From the NCBI GenBank assembly GCA_032622095.1, contig CP136064.1:172678310-172742309 (forward strand): 64,000 nt of DNA. The letters are read 5' to 3'. Source of the stretch: Siphonodentalium dalli. Its lineage: Eukaryota > Mollusca > Scaphopoda > Gadilida > Siphonodentaliidae. The notes below the pieces were generated by a model. It searched no databases. It was not told where the DNA came from and saw nothing but the letters and a program-made list of their open reading frames with translations. How positions within the stretch are numbered: the stretch's first letter is position 1; each line of letters opens with the position of its first letter. Positions 1 through 12,401 of this stretch are shown here, piece by piece. The translations under genes and the position numbers were made by a program.

Positions 1-1206
1 GTCTTCGTAGATTTTTCAAGAGTTATCTATCCTGGAAACGCGCTAACCGTCTGCACCTTTCGGCGCCCACTTTGTTTAACTGTAAATATGTTTATTCATT
101 GCAGTCATATCTCATCGTTGATATTTGTATTGTTTAAGCATACAAACAATATTGGGATCTATTAAATTAAACGTGCAGCTGGTTATCTCAAAGGTTAGCA
201 CATGGTTTGGATTGATTTGGATTAAACGTATTACTAATGATCTCGTAATTTCACAGTAAAAAGCTGACGACCACATACATTTACAGCAAATTTTCGGGGT
301 CATATATCAGGTATAAATAGATAGTTGTTACGATAGAAGGCGAAATGCCTCTTCCGACAGTTCGACATGCTGCATGTAATTAGAAATTGGGAATTAAACA
401 CGAACACCAACAATTCCCTGTGCAACAGTACATACCAATATATCATCATTGAAAAAAAATATATGATACCAGAATTATTAACCAATTAGGATAAAATAAA
501 CACTGTAACGCTGTTTGGGTTTGGGTTGATAATATGTGGTCGAGCGGTCTATTTGTATATCAACCCAACTGCGTTATGTCTTATGATTCCTCAGTTCAAA
601 TCTGGATCATGTATGTCCTGGTCTCCTTGAGTCTTCAGCTATCCTGGTGATGCGTTTATTTGGCCCAGGGTACTGCGTGACTAATTACTCGTAACACTGA
701 GTAAAAGTTCATGATCCAATTTATTAAGTAACAGTGATAACTAATATCCACAAAGCAACCTTCATAATGGTGATTATGTGTATGAATGATGTGAAATTAT
801 CAGTGATAATTTACTATTCTCTAAGATATGCCCTCATCTCATACTATAGCCAAGGACAGGCTTAAATACAGGTAATTTCCATATACTGCAACTGTTATGC
901 TTGAAACCCCCTTGACATCTAAATGATGCTTTCAGTCTTTCTCAATCTTGTGTAATAAAATATATCTTTAATAATTATAAATAATTATTAATCTCGTTGA
1001 TGCCTTTATCATTTATGCCATTGGGTCGGGCCTAGTACTGGTCTTGTTATGGTGTTCATTCTGTACGTTGCAGTTACCTTTATTCTGAGTGAAAATAGTA
1101 TTAAATTAAGAGATTGATGATTCTGTGGACTTTATAGTTAGACGTTTGGGTTGGGTCGCATTGGCTTAAATACCAAGGCGACCCTTTCCCAGAATGCAAC
1201 GTAAAA
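1..1206. other. non-coding stretch without recognisable features
   Basis: AT-rich sequence. The only open frames are short (60-71 codons), carry no recognisable motif and lie on the minus strand. I see no promoter, RNA gene or repeat structure that I can support here. Confidence 0.5.
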
Positions 1207-1267
1207 CGACCCCATAACACGACCCGATAAACACGACCCAGTAAAAGCGACCCCCGAAAGGCGACCC
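1207..1267. repeat. 14-bp minisatellite, cgaccc-headed units
   Basis: Five consecutive units begin with cgaccc and are spaced 13-14 bp (cgaccccataaca, cgacccgataaaca, cgacccagtaaaag, cgacccccgaaagg, cgaccca). A related gcgaccc lies just upstream near 1180. The array is short and diverged. Confidence 0.6.
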
Positions 1268-1668
1268 AATAGCCGGAAACCGATAAACTGTTGACATGCT
1301 TCCATAGCAACCACGTGCTTTAAGAACGGCCTTGACCGGAAGAAGCATGTCACCAGCGAAGATAGGAAATGTAAATAAATGATTTCGGATGAAATGAATG
1401 ATGAATCACATTAAAATACGGAAATATTACGGAGAGTTATTGCATGCGAACGGAATATATGATAGATTGTAATAAGATTAACTGATATTTAGGTGATTTA
1501 TACTGGTATTAAACGAATTAGATGAGTAGAGTGTGAACAATTTCTTATTCGACAGCGGAGAAGGACTAAACTAACGAGTTGTTAAGATGAATATAATTAA
1601 GAATAAAAGTAGTTTAAGAACCAAAACAACATAAGTTTAGTAAAACGTAGCCACGTTACAACACTATG

Positions 1669-2333
1669 TGTCGGCGCACAAGATCCCGATTGTGCCCGGT
1701 TAAATCCGGCTGCCGGATAAATCGGGCCCGATAAAATCGCAGGGTCAGCGCACACGAGTCCGATTTTCACTCCGGTCATATATGCATGCTATGGTCACTG
1801 TGGTATATAGCCAACTGGTGTGGTCAGCCTATCTAGCCAGTTACTATAGCTAGTCATAATGATTTATATTAATATGTATTTCTAAAGACTAATATTTATT
1901 AATAATAAACTAACTAAATATCGGTATATTAATAATATATTGAGGTCATGAGCAATAGCCGTAAATTAGCGTAATAGACATTTCCACAGCTGCCGCCCTC
2001 TTGTTGCGATTATTATACAGGCACTCATGTTCTGCCCACAGGTCTACCAGCTGTTGTTCCTTGTCGATCGATTAGAATTCTTGATTTAATTTCGAATAGC
2101 GGTCACCGCTAACAATTCCGACATTTTGAATCAGGTTTTGGTCATGTGACAAGCAAACACGCGCGTTGCCATCGTCACGATTTTCCTGATGAAATCAAAC
2201 TCAGTTTGATCGGTCCGATTAAACCGGATCCGAAAAAAAAACGCTCCAAAGTTAGGCGCACACGGTCCCGATTGTCCCCGATTTATCCGGCAGCCGGATT
2301 AATCTGGGACAATCGGGATCGTGTGCGCCGACA
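1669..2333. mobile_element. 665-bp non-autonomous DNA transposon with long TIRs, TSD CTATG
   Basis: The left end (TGTCGGCGCACA at 1669) is the inverse of the right end (TGTGCGCCGACA ending at 2333). The inverted repeat runs about 110 bp inward and contains GATCCCGATTGT and a GGCTGCCGGATAAATC palindromic core. The 5-bp sequence CTATG directly flanks both ends (1664-1668 and 2334-2338), as expected for a TSD. The right arm is itself a near-perfect foldback (2255-2329). No transposase is encoded. The superfamily is not assigned: a 5-bp TSD with TG...CA ends does not by itself settle it. Confidence 0.75.
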
Positions 2334-2338
2334 CTATG

Positions 2339-3090
2339 AAAGTAAAAAGTTTTTACGATATAAGCCGATGTTTTGCTCAACTTCACTGGTCTATCGGTAC
2401 CAGAATTGACTGCGTCGAAAATGAGGTTCGTGACCTTTCACCAAAGGTCAATCGAATCGAAAAAAAACGGAATTATCAACACAACCGCTTAAAAACTCAA
2501 GACGAAAAACTTGTCGAAGTAGAATGTGGCATAACAATCATGTATGACTAGCTGAAGGAACACATGGACAGTTGTACAATGATACAAGAACACATCGAAT
2601 ATTGTGTGCAGCGTTTGGCATCACGCCTGGATGAACAACAAACGTCGCACACTAAACTGGACTTATGGGGGTCCCAAATGGAATCTTTTGTTTCGGGGGG
2701 ATACCAGGATCAAGAAATGAGAATTCGCTAACAACATCTGAAAACGTTATGTGTTCTCTAGTCTCAGACTTAACTTTTTTAATTTTACCAGAAAGAACTG
2801 CAGACATTTTCTTTGCGGCATGTCACATATTGGCAACAGGTGATGATTCAAAGTCTGACATCTTTGTTATATTTGTGTCATCGCACGACAGGGAAAAAGT
2901 TCTTGCGCAGGCAAATACATAGAAATCAGACTAAAATATAGGGAAAAGTAATTCAAACATAGAGCGGAGTTACATCCAGAACAGAACAAACTTTCAAGGA
3001 TATAATATCTGAAGAAATGACATATACATGTGTAACTTGTGACGAAGCACCAAAAGCAAACAACATAAAAAAAAATAATAATAAATAAAT
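2339..3090 (+). pseudogene. decayed L1/Tx1-like ORF1 (coiled coil plus RRM-like region)
   Basis: Starting right after the preceding element, one frame reads a heptad-rich, charged segment (RIDCVENEVRDLSPKVNRIE, then LKEHMDSCTMIQEHIEYCVQ) broken by a stop at 2549. A second frame (2665-2922) carries FCFGGIPGSRNENS and, further on, FVSSHDREKVLAQA. In L1-type ORF1 proteins a coiled coil is followed by an RRM whose signatures look like F-x-G-I-P and an F-x-S-x-x-D-R-E-x-V-L block, so order and spacing fit. At least one stop and one frameshift break it. An A/T-rich tract near 3060-3110 and an A-rich tail near 3320-3345 could be its 3' region. The call rests on weak local similarity judged by eye. 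Confidence 0.45.
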
Positions 3091-3589
3091 AAATATATAT
3101 ATAAGTCTCTCCCATATTTACAAGGATCAGACTTGCTTGATGTGTCACTTTGACAGTCTCTCCCAATGTATAATAAAGGATAACGTTATGCAGCCAAATG
3201 ACGAAAAATCACCATGCACCACGAGATACCTAACACGTCGGTATTATGTATAATTATTTAATTATATATATTTCACTTTATTATGTTCTCTCAAATACTG
3301 TATTTGTATATGGTTTAATGAGAATAAACAAATTTGAAAAAAATTGCAAAGTGCCTCATTTTGGTTGATAGGGGTTCGGTGAGAAGTTCTCAGACGTCTC
3401 AAATTGTGCCAGTAATCCTAGGTGAGCCACACAGCAAAATGACAGAATACTTGACAGCCATAATATGAGTTCACAATACTGGTAATGAGAATACAGAATG
3501 GTGTATCATGTCGTCATTTTGAAAGAATTTACTTGAAACATACCAACCAGTGTAACATATACAGTAAAATAAATTAATAGTACTTGTTA

Positions 3590-3800
3590 CGCCGAGTTAT
3601 GTAGTAACTGACGAGTTTTGTGGTAGCTCACGGGTTATGTAGTAACAATCGACGAGTTTTGTGGTAGCTCACGAGTTTTGTAGTAAAATCGACGAGTTAT
3701 GTAGTAATTTCAGGTTACGAGTTTTGTAGTAAAATATCGACGAGTTTTGTAGTAAAAAACAAGCTAACGAGTTTTGTAGTAATACTCGTCGAGTTTTGTA
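3590..3800. repeat. ~21-bp minisatellite (ACGAGTTTTGTAGTAA), left block
   Basis: About nine copies of a unit built on acgagttttgtagtaa with variable 4-8 bp linkers. The same unit makes up the larger block at 6310-7055, so two blocks flank the intervening satellite. Confidence 0.85.
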
Positions 3801-3894
3801 GCAACAATATTTAGTCAGTTTCAAAGGCGGGTTTGGACTTAATAAAATCGTATATAGTAAATGCAATGTTTTTTGTGTAATTGTTTGTGTGGTG

Positions 3895-6305
3895 GACGTT
3901 AATGACACTGTAGCTCAAATTGATGTTGGTCCCTCGTCACTGCGGCGCCGTTTCTCGCAGATCTGAGCGAGCTAAACTTCGTACCTAGAAGTACTATGGC
4001 CATGCTATTAACTTGAACCTGGCCCCCATTACGTCAAACGTCGCTTCCTGACGTGACCTTGTAGCTCAATCTGATGGTGGTCAATCGTCATTCATCCGCT
4101 GTTTATCGGCAGATCGGGACGAAACTTGATACATATTCGTATTGTGGCCATGTTATTTATGTGCACCTGGTCCCGATTACCTCAGTCGCGTTCTGACAAT
4201 AATGACGTTGTAGCTCAACTTGATATTGGTCCCTCGTCACTGCTGTGCCGTTTTTCGGCGGATATGAGCAAAACTTCGTACCTAGAAGTACTATGGCCAT
4301 GTTATTAACTTGGTCCTAGTCCCCATTACATCAGATGTCGCGTTCTGACGTTAATGACGTTATAGCTCAACTCGATGTTGGTCCCTTGTCACTCCTCCGC
4401 AGTTTATCGGCAGATCAGTTGGAAAATTGGTACATAGACGTATTGTGGCCATGTTATTTATGTGGACCTGGTCCCAATTACCCCAGACGTCGCGTTCTGA
4501 CGTTAATGACGTTGTAGCTCAACTTGATATTGGTCCCTCGTCACTGCTGTGCCGTTTTTCGGCGGATATGAGCAAAACTTCGTACCTAGAAGTACTATGG
4601 CCATGCTATTAACTTGAACCTGGTCCCCATTGCGTCAGATGTCGCGTCCTGACGTTAATGACATTGTAGCTCAATCTGATGGTGGTCCATCGTCATTCAT
4701 CCGCTGTTTATCGGAAGATCGGGACGAAACTTGGTACATATACGTATTGTGGCCATGTTATTGATGTGGACCAGGTCCCGATTACGTTAGCCGTCGCGTC
4801 CTGGCGACAATAACGTTGTAGCTCAACCTGATGGTGATCCATAATCACTCATCCGCTGTTTCTCGGCAGATCGAGGCGAAACTTCTCCCCTAGAAGTACT
4901 ATGGCCATGTTATTAACTTGGACCTGGACCCCATTACACCAGACTTCGGGTTCTGACGTTAATGATATTGTAGCTCAACTCGATGATGGTCCCTCGTCAC
5001 TCCTCCGCAGTTTATCGGCAGATCAGTTCGAAACTTGGTACATAGACGTGTTGTGGCTATGTTATTTATGTGGACCTGGTCCCGATTACCTCAGACGTCG
5101 CGTTCTGACGTTAATGACGTTGTAGCTCAACTTGATATTGGTCCCTCGTCACTGTTGTGCCGTTCTTCGGCAGATATGAGCGAATATTCGTACCTAGAAG
5201 TACTATGGCCATGTTATTAACTTGGACCTAGTCCCCATTACGTCAGATGTCGCGTTATGACGTTAATGACGTTGTAGCTCAACTCGATGATGGCCCCTCG
5301 TCACTCCTCCGGAGTTTATCGACAGATCTGTTCGAAACTTGGTACATATACGTATTGAGGCTATGTTATTTATGTGGACCTGGTCCCGATTACCTCAGAC
5401 GTCGCGTTCTGACGTTAATGACGTTGTAGCTCAACTTGATATTGGTCCCTCGTCACTGTTGTACCGTTTTTCGGCAGATATGAACGTATTGTGGCCACGT
5501 TATTTATGTGGACCTGGTCCCCATTACGTCAAAACGTCGCGTCCTGACGTTAATGGCGTTGTAGCTCAATCTAATGTTGGTCCGTCGGCACTCATCCGTC
5601 GTTTCTCGACATATCGGGGCGAAACTTCTGACCTAGAGGAATTATGACTATGTTATTAACTTGGACCTGGTCGCGATTACATCGGACGTCGCGTTCCGAC
5701 GTTATTGACGTTGTAGCTCAACTCGATATTGGTCCTTCGTCACTGCTGTGCCGTTTTTCGGCAGATATGAGCGAATCTTCGTACCTAGAAGTACTATGGC
5801 CATGTTATTAACTTGGACCTAGTCCCCATTACGTCAGATGTCGCGTTATGACGTTAATGGCGTTGTAGCTCAACTCGATGATGGTACCTCGTCACTCCTC
5901 CGCAGTTTATCGGCAGATCAGTTCGAAACTTGGTACATAGACGTATTGTGGCTATGTTATTCATGTGGATCTGGTCCCGATTACCTCAGACGTCGCGTTC
6001 TGACGTTAATGACGTTGTAGTTCAACTTGATATTGGTCCCTCGTCACTGCTGTACCGTTTTCGGCAGATATGAACGTATTGTGGCCATGTTATTTATGTG
6101 GACCTGGACCCATTACGTCAAAACGTCGCGCGTCCTGACGTTAATGGCGTTGTAGCTCAATCTAATGTTGGTCCGTCGGCGCTCATCCGTCGTTTCTCGA
6201 CATATCGGGGCGAAACTTCGGACCTAGAGGAATTATGACTATGTTATTAACTTGGACCTGGTCGCGATTACATCGGACGTCGCGTTGTGAAGTAATGACG
6301 TTGTA
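3895..6305. repeat. 152-bp satellite with 304-bp higher-order organisation
   Basis: About 16 tandem units. The phrase gttctgacgttaatgacgtt recurs at 4493, 5101 and 5404, that is at 4x152 and 2x152 bp. Two unit types alternate: one has gctgtgccgtttttcggc with tacctagaagtactatggcc, the other has cctccgcagtttatcggcag with tggtacatagacgtattgtgg. Each unit carries TGACGTTAATGACG. The many short open frames inside the array repeat with it and are not genes. Confidence 0.9.
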
Positions 6306-7055
6306 ACTCAACTTGAAGTTGACTTGACGAGTTTTGTGGTTAAATTGACGAGTTTTGTATTAGAAATCGACGAGTTTTGTAGTAACATCGACGAGTTTTG
6401 TAGTAACAATTGACGAGTTTTGTAGTAACATCGACGAGTTTTGTAGTAAAATCGACGAGATTTGTAGTAAAATTGACGAGATTTGTAGTAAAATTGACGA
6501 GTTTTGTGGTGACAATTGACGAGTTTTGTAGTAAAATCGACGTGATTTGTTGTAAAATTGACGAGTTTTGTAGTAAAATCGACGAGTTTTGTAGTAACAA
6601 TTGACGAGTTTTGTAGTAACAATTGACGAGTTTCGTAGTAACAATTGACGAGTTTTGTGGTAAAATTGAAGAGTTTTATAGTAACAATCGACGAGTTTTG
6701 TAGTAACAATTGACGAGTTTTGTAGTAACATCGACGAGTTTTGTAGTAACAATTGACGAGTTTTGTGGTAAAATTGACGAGTTTTGTAGTAACAAGTGAC
6801 GAGTTTTGTAGCAACATCGACGAGTTTTGTAGTAAAATCGACGAGATTTGTTGTAAAATTGACGAGTTTTGTGGTGACAATTGACGAGTTTTGTAGTAAC
6901 AATTGACGAGTTTTGTGGTAAAATTTACAATTTTTGTAGTAACAACCGACGAGTTTTTTTTAGTAACATCGACGAGTTTTGTAGTAAAATCGACGAGATT
7001 TGTGGTAAAATTGACGAGTTTTGTGGTGAAAATTGACGAGTTTTGTAGTAAAATT
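6306..7055. repeat. ~21-bp minisatellite (ACGAGTTTTGTAGTAA), right block
   Basis: About 34 units of tgacgagttttgtagtaa plus a short linker (caat, cat or aat). Variants include gagatttg and ttgtggt. Long minus-strand open frames (180-190 codons) here are a by-product of unit lengths near a multiple of three and translate to monotonous LLQNSS or TTKLV repeats. Confidence 0.9.
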
Positions 7056-7309
7056 GTTATGGGCGATCGCCATGGCGTATTATTTTTTTTTTACCAAGTT
7101 GGTTACCCCTTCTAATAATCTGAAATATCCACTTTTGTAAGAAAAACCATAAGCTCCTACTTTTCAAAACAAAATTCGCCCACCTTTGAAAGAACCCGGA
7201 TTATTACAAAAAACTGGCTTTTTATTACAAAAGTTGTGAGCTAGTAATGAAGTGTTTGCGAAAGTGTTAAGAACCCACTTGTGAAGAAACAAGTTTCTCC
7301 TTCTACATA

Positions 7310-8345
7310 AACCCCTCGTGTGGATTTCTTACGTAGATGTTGTATTCACTGCTAAGGCACTGGACACATCAAACAAAACTTTCGTATGCGAATGGGCGAT
7401 TTCCTGTGTGAATAACTATGCTTCGAGATATGACCCAAATAAAGGAATATGTTCATGTTTAATACCAACTTGTATGGGCGCTTTCTTGATGCGAATGGGT
7501 ACATTTCTCTATCTTGACATATTATATACTAAATAAATGAACATTTATCACATCGAATGTGAATCATACGTTAATAACAACCGACACCTACAGACACCAT
7601 TCATGTACAATATGGATACTTCGTATGGATTTCAATATTTGTTATCACCGTTAAGGGCACAGTTTATTAAAGTATATGTCACACGCGAATGGGCGATATT
7701 CTTAGTAGTCAGCTAAGTGGCTTTCTTATATTATCTCAATGAAGGAATATTGGGCATATAACTCACAATCGTAAGGGCGGGTCGAAAATATTTTCTTCAT
7801 GTGAGGTCTTAGAGGCACTCGGTATATTAAATCACGTCAAACATACCATCGTGCCGCGAATGGGCGATGGAATGTTCTAATAGCTATATGTGACTTATTG
7901 TGCAGAAATAAGATCACAAATCAAGCCGAAACAAAGTGACAATATATATATACAAATCCCATGGGTGCGGATGCCTCATGTGGATTTAGTTATTACCTGT
8001 TACCGTGTTACGTGTTACGAGCACATGGCATTTTAAACCGCGATAAAAAATATATCGCAAGCGGATGAGCGATATCTTTTATTATTAACGAATTTGTAGT
8101 AGACTGAGTAGTTCGTGCTCGAAACGCTCGGGGTGGTCCAAAGCGTCGGGAGACCATCTCCTCCACCCATTAACGATTATGATCCGAACCATAATCATGT
8201 ATTAGTAGCGAATATGACAGGAATCCAAAAACAAAATTCATTATGTCTGGATGTCTCACGTGGACTGTTGTATTACCCGTTAAGTGCGCATGGTTTTAAA
8301 TCGCGGTAGAATATGCCTACATACATGGGCCCAACAACTGAATAA
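7310..8345. repeat. diverged ~180-300-bp tandem repeats with GCGAATGGGCGAT core
   Basis: The block 'cgtgtggatttc...gttaagggcac...gcgaatgggcgat' recurs in degraded form at about 7310-7400, 7618-7695, 7798-7870, 7970-8075 and 8255-8320. The core gcgaatgggcgat is exact at 7388, 7685 and 7857 and altered (gcggatgagcgat) near 8064. Spacing is irregular. No coding capacity is evident. Confidence 0.6.
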
Positions 8346-8674
8346 TTTCGTATGTAACCTTAACTTGTCTGGACGCTTTGCGTTTGCATAAATATTTGGC
8401 CATGTATGACAAATCGACAGTCTCGTCAAGAATGCATTTATACCACACATTAATGGCCGGGGTTTGAATATTTACATGCGTTGAAAATAGTACAACTAAT
8501 GTGGCATTGTCCACTCGTCGACAATTTAAAGGCAATTTTCGTTGCCATAAATGGATTCATTGTGCTGACAATTATTGTTGTGATATTTCCCTCTGCAGAT
8601 GTTAGCCCGGGTTTCCTCCGGCTGGCAGGAACTCGTGCTACGCCGATATTAACGTGCACAAGATAAGCTGGTTA

Positions 8675-9572
8675 GGCCCGTTCCAAACGACCGATTTTTG
8701 TCGACTCGAATCTAATTGTATTAAATCCGTCAGTGACGCGACTGCGGTAAATTTTGTTTCAGACGGACGCATTTTCGTCGCGTCGAATCTAATACATCGG
8801 TAAATTTATTTAAAGGTGCAGCCCGGTTACCGTCACAAAATGGTGACGCGTAAATATAAAGGCCCATATAACCGGTATATTATACATATATACTAAAATA
8901 CAGTACAACTTATGTATATGTATGTACTTGATTGCAGTGGGACTATATTTGTACATGTATATGAGGATGTATATATAGGTATATAATATACTATAATAGG
9001 CGCTACAAATAAATGTTATATGTGCAACCAATTGTCATGTATGTGTATACCATGTATGTAAATACCGGTATACATGCATTATTATAAATCAGAGACTACC
9101 ACCCCTACCCCTTATAATAAGGAATGCAGATATATATGAATTTCTATAAATCAGAGGCAATACCAACCCTACCACTTATCATAAGTAATGCATATATGAA
9201 TTATTAAAAATCAGTGGTAGCACCCCAACCCCTTATATAGTACTTATATACGAATTACTATAAATCTACAAATCACAGGCTACAACCATCTATCCATTAT
9301 AATAAGAAATACTGGTATATATGAATTACTATAAATCAGAGGCTATACCACCCATATCCCTTATCATAAGTAATGCCGGTATATATGAATTATTATAAAT
9401 CAGTGGTAGCACCCCTACCCCTTCTAATACGTAATGGCCGGTATACATGAATTACTATAAATCAGAGACTAACATACCTAACTATTCCTTAAAATAAGAA
9501 ATACCGGTTTATATGATTTATTATAAATCAGTTGCTACCACCCCTATCCCTTATACCGGTATATATGAATTA
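8675..9572. mobile_element. truncated PIF/Harbinger-like non-autonomous element
   Basis: It begins GGCCCGTTCCAAACGAC directly after TTA (8672-8674), a TWA trinucleotide as used by PIF/Harbinger. The first ~230 bp match the inverse of the right end of the complete element at 19685-21296, including TTTTTGTCGACTCGAATC and TCAGACGGACGCAT. From about 9060 it enters the same class of internal ~70-bp minisatellite (ataaatcagaggc, accccttataataag, accggtatatatgaatta). It stops at about 9572 against unrelated sequence (agcagggtcacccggcgttg), without its second terminus. Confidence 0.75.
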
Positions 9573-10499
9573 CTAGCAGGGTCACCCGGCGTTGCCCAGG
9601 TTAAAGTGATGTGAAACCCTCTGTGGATATTTGGTGGGAATAGAGAATACTCGTGCTCTCAAAGTGTTACACGTATTCTCATAAATTGTATATCAAAATG
9701 GCATCACAAAACATGATTCTTACACTTGGAATATAAGTAGGGCCCACCTTGTCAGGTCGGAGCGATTATAATTTTGTTTATCGCGTTTATTCACTCCCAC
9801 AATATAGAAGTATTTATTTATTTACAACTGCGTATAATTCAGACGTTATAGCATGAAACATGAACACCATAAACACATTAGTTCGAAACAATAAAAGACG
9901 ACAATTGTGTTTTACATAGAGATGTATCAATCAATCAATCAATCTAGTTTATCACATCTTCATGAAGATACAGATGTCTTAAGGATATGTCCAGGTGCTC
10001 CTCTGTTCTAGTGCTATATATACTGGCTAATCATTTTCAGTTTAAAAGAAATGATGTTATGCATTTATATAGCAGCTACATGTGTCCGACACAGCGAGAT
10101 TTTGAATTGTTTATGTTAGGCGATGCGTCTGTTCTAAAATATGAAAGAAATCCTCTGTATCGGGCAGATATACACTTGTCAGAGGATCCTGAAAAGTCAT
10201 GTGCTACGGACTGCGTTTTCCTTTATCTCAGAAGTAACCATATTTGACTGCACATTGCGACCACTATTTTTGAACAGGCCTGCACTACATTTCCATAGCT
10301 CTTGTCAATTGTAACTGTTTTTGTGGAAACTATATTGAATGAGACAGACTCAATCGTGTTATAATATATACATGAGCCATTCTAATATGCAATCCTCTGG
10401 TGATTCAAGGTCCCTCAGGTTGAATGAATATATGTAGCTCTTAAATAGATTGATATAAAAATACTTTTAATGCTTTCTTCTATGTATCTGTGTTGCTAG
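9573..10499. other. non-coding stretch
   Basis: It starts with agcagggtcacccggcgttg, which looks like the edge of another dispersed repeat but has no second boundary that I can find. A short (tcaa)n run lies at about 9929-9942. The 86-codon open frame at 9987-10247 has no recognisable motif and no codon evidence for function. Confidence 0.4.
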
Positions 10500-11040
10500 A
10501 TAGATCATTATAGGAATGCCCTGATTTCCATCCCCATATAAATATGACAGTTGAGAAGATATAATTGTTCAAGTGACTTAATTCGGTCACAATTTGTCGA
10601 GATTGTGAAATTGGAATGCCAACCACTCCTTATAACGACATGGAGATGGCCTGGAAGATGACTATATATAACTTTGTTGGATATCGGCGAATTGAACACT
10701 CTTATATATGCTAGTGAATCTCCTCTCCCCATCTAATACCCAAACGGCCCCAAATGTGATATAATTAATCATGTCATTAGAGACGAACGTGCATGGATTT
10801 GGTGGAATCAGTGCTATTAATATATTTGTATAGACTTTGTCGCAACTCCCCTCATGCATGACTTGAATCGCACCAATTGTGCCATATATAAACCACGTCT
10901 ATTAGACTCATGCATGCATTGTATAATGGAGATGATTATATATAAGTTTGGTGGTATTCGGCAACTGAACAAATTATTATCATATGTATTACCCCCCCCC
11001 CCATCTCTCACACAAACGGCACGAATTTCTCGTCTTTAAA
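10500..11040. repeat. two diverged ~300-bp repeat copies
   Basis: The segment gagatggcctggaagatgac...cccatctaatacccaaacggc (about 10630-10750) is repeated in diverged form as ggagatgattatatataag...ccatctctcacacaaacggc (about 10925-11020). A further piece (aattgttcaagtgacttaat, tttgtcgagattgtgaaatt) from about 10563-10613 recurs at about 11768-11818. A 26-bp direct duplication (ccctgtcactttagaaaagatta) lies at 11089-11137. Confidence 0.5.
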
Positions 11041-11229
11041 TCACACGTTTATATTCCTCGTATCAATAACGTCACTTTAGAAAAGATTAACCCTGTCACT
11101 TTAGAAAAGATTAACCCTGACCATTATCTTACTCGTAACAAGTTACCACTGTCAGACCGCCTTGGTGCCATCTCGATTGTACCCTTAAAGTTATTTGTAT
11201 ACATATGGCAATATTTGTTCTCATTATGA

Positions 11230-12400
11230 TCGAATAATTTCTCAACCAGGCTCTCTTTTGACTAAGGGCGGCCATGTTGGACGCCATCTTGGATCCTGGA
11301 TTGTCCCCAAAGCGGATTTTGGATATGTTGTACCAGAGATTATCCCGCGTTGAATGACACCAAGATCGCTTCTTTAACAATTTTTCTTGGTCAACCCCAT
11401 TTTTGCGTACAACGACCATACTATATTGGTAAGAAAAATTGTCTATTGTCTGACCAAAATATATCTTCAATTTACAGAAGAGACAAAAAACCTCCTAAGT
11501 TCGAATCAGCTGGATGTTACTCTAGCACTCCCGGCGTTTTAAAATATTAATGGTGTAACCCGAATAACCTCGGTTCTCGAATTGGAGAAAACAGCGGGCG
11601 TTCAGAACAGTTCACACTAACCTATTGGCATGCATCGACCAAGACCCTACTTGCACATACGATGAAGGGGTTCGATTTTATCTTGTGCAAGGGAAATGAC
11701 AACATGGGGTACATTTAGTATGTTCGACGCCTACAGCGCTATGCCCTTCAATAAAACACACTCAAATAATTGTTCAAGTGACTTAATGCGTTCACCATTT
11801 GTCGAGATTGTGAAATTAGAAGGCCGTGTTTTGTTTAGTTTAGTTTAGTTTAGTTTTTTTGGTGACCACTGCTGGTCGGTGGTCCTTGTGGCGTCACATC
11901 TGAGACACGCCATCGTCCTCGAACATTTCCGCCAAGCCACCCATTTCACCCAGCCATCTCTTTTAAGTTTTGATAAACAATTTGAAGTAAAATGAAATTC
12001 AGCGAACCCATCATTGAATCATGTAGTACTAGTACTATTGGCATGTATTGTACAATTATATAACTTTCAACACACATCTCAAAGTGATATAAAAACCTTG
12101 ATATAGATGGTTATTAGTACTTATACTTGAAAAAAACTTTAATTTAAGACAGACAATATTCAAAAGCAGCCGTAGTCACTACTAATAGAAAAGCAAAGGT
12201 CATCACCGATTCGCCTTGGTGAGCTGTTAGCGACGAACTCCTTATTGGCATTACCGATTACCGGTTACTTTTGCTAGACAAACATTGCTAGCCAAGCCAA
12301 ATAACGAAATTTTATCTGGTCACATATGTCAACATCCGTTATAGGACGATTAAGCTGGATGTCGTCTGACCATCACCACGGGTGCATACTATAAGTTACA
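11230..12400. other. non-coding stretch with small repeats
   Basis: It holds the part-copy of the ~300-bp repeat at about 11768, a (tttag)n run at 11833-11855, and otherwise nothing that I can annotate. A 113-codon minus-strand open frame overlaps 11129-11470 but shows no domain. Confidence 0.4.
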
Positions 12401-12401
12401 G

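Noticed and set aside
4126..6020. Series of ~60-codon plus-strand open frames (MIHIR..., MSRSDVN...)
   Set aside because: They recur with the 152/304-bp satellite and have no independent support.
6308..6902. Minus-strand open frames of 180-190 codons
   Set aside because: They lie wholly in the ~21-bp minisatellite and translate to repeats such as LLQNSS. Unit length near a multiple of three keeps the frame open.
6306..7055. Regular short repeats that might suggest a CRISPR array
   Set aside because: There are no unique spacers; linkers are 3-5 bp variants, and the context is eukaryotic.
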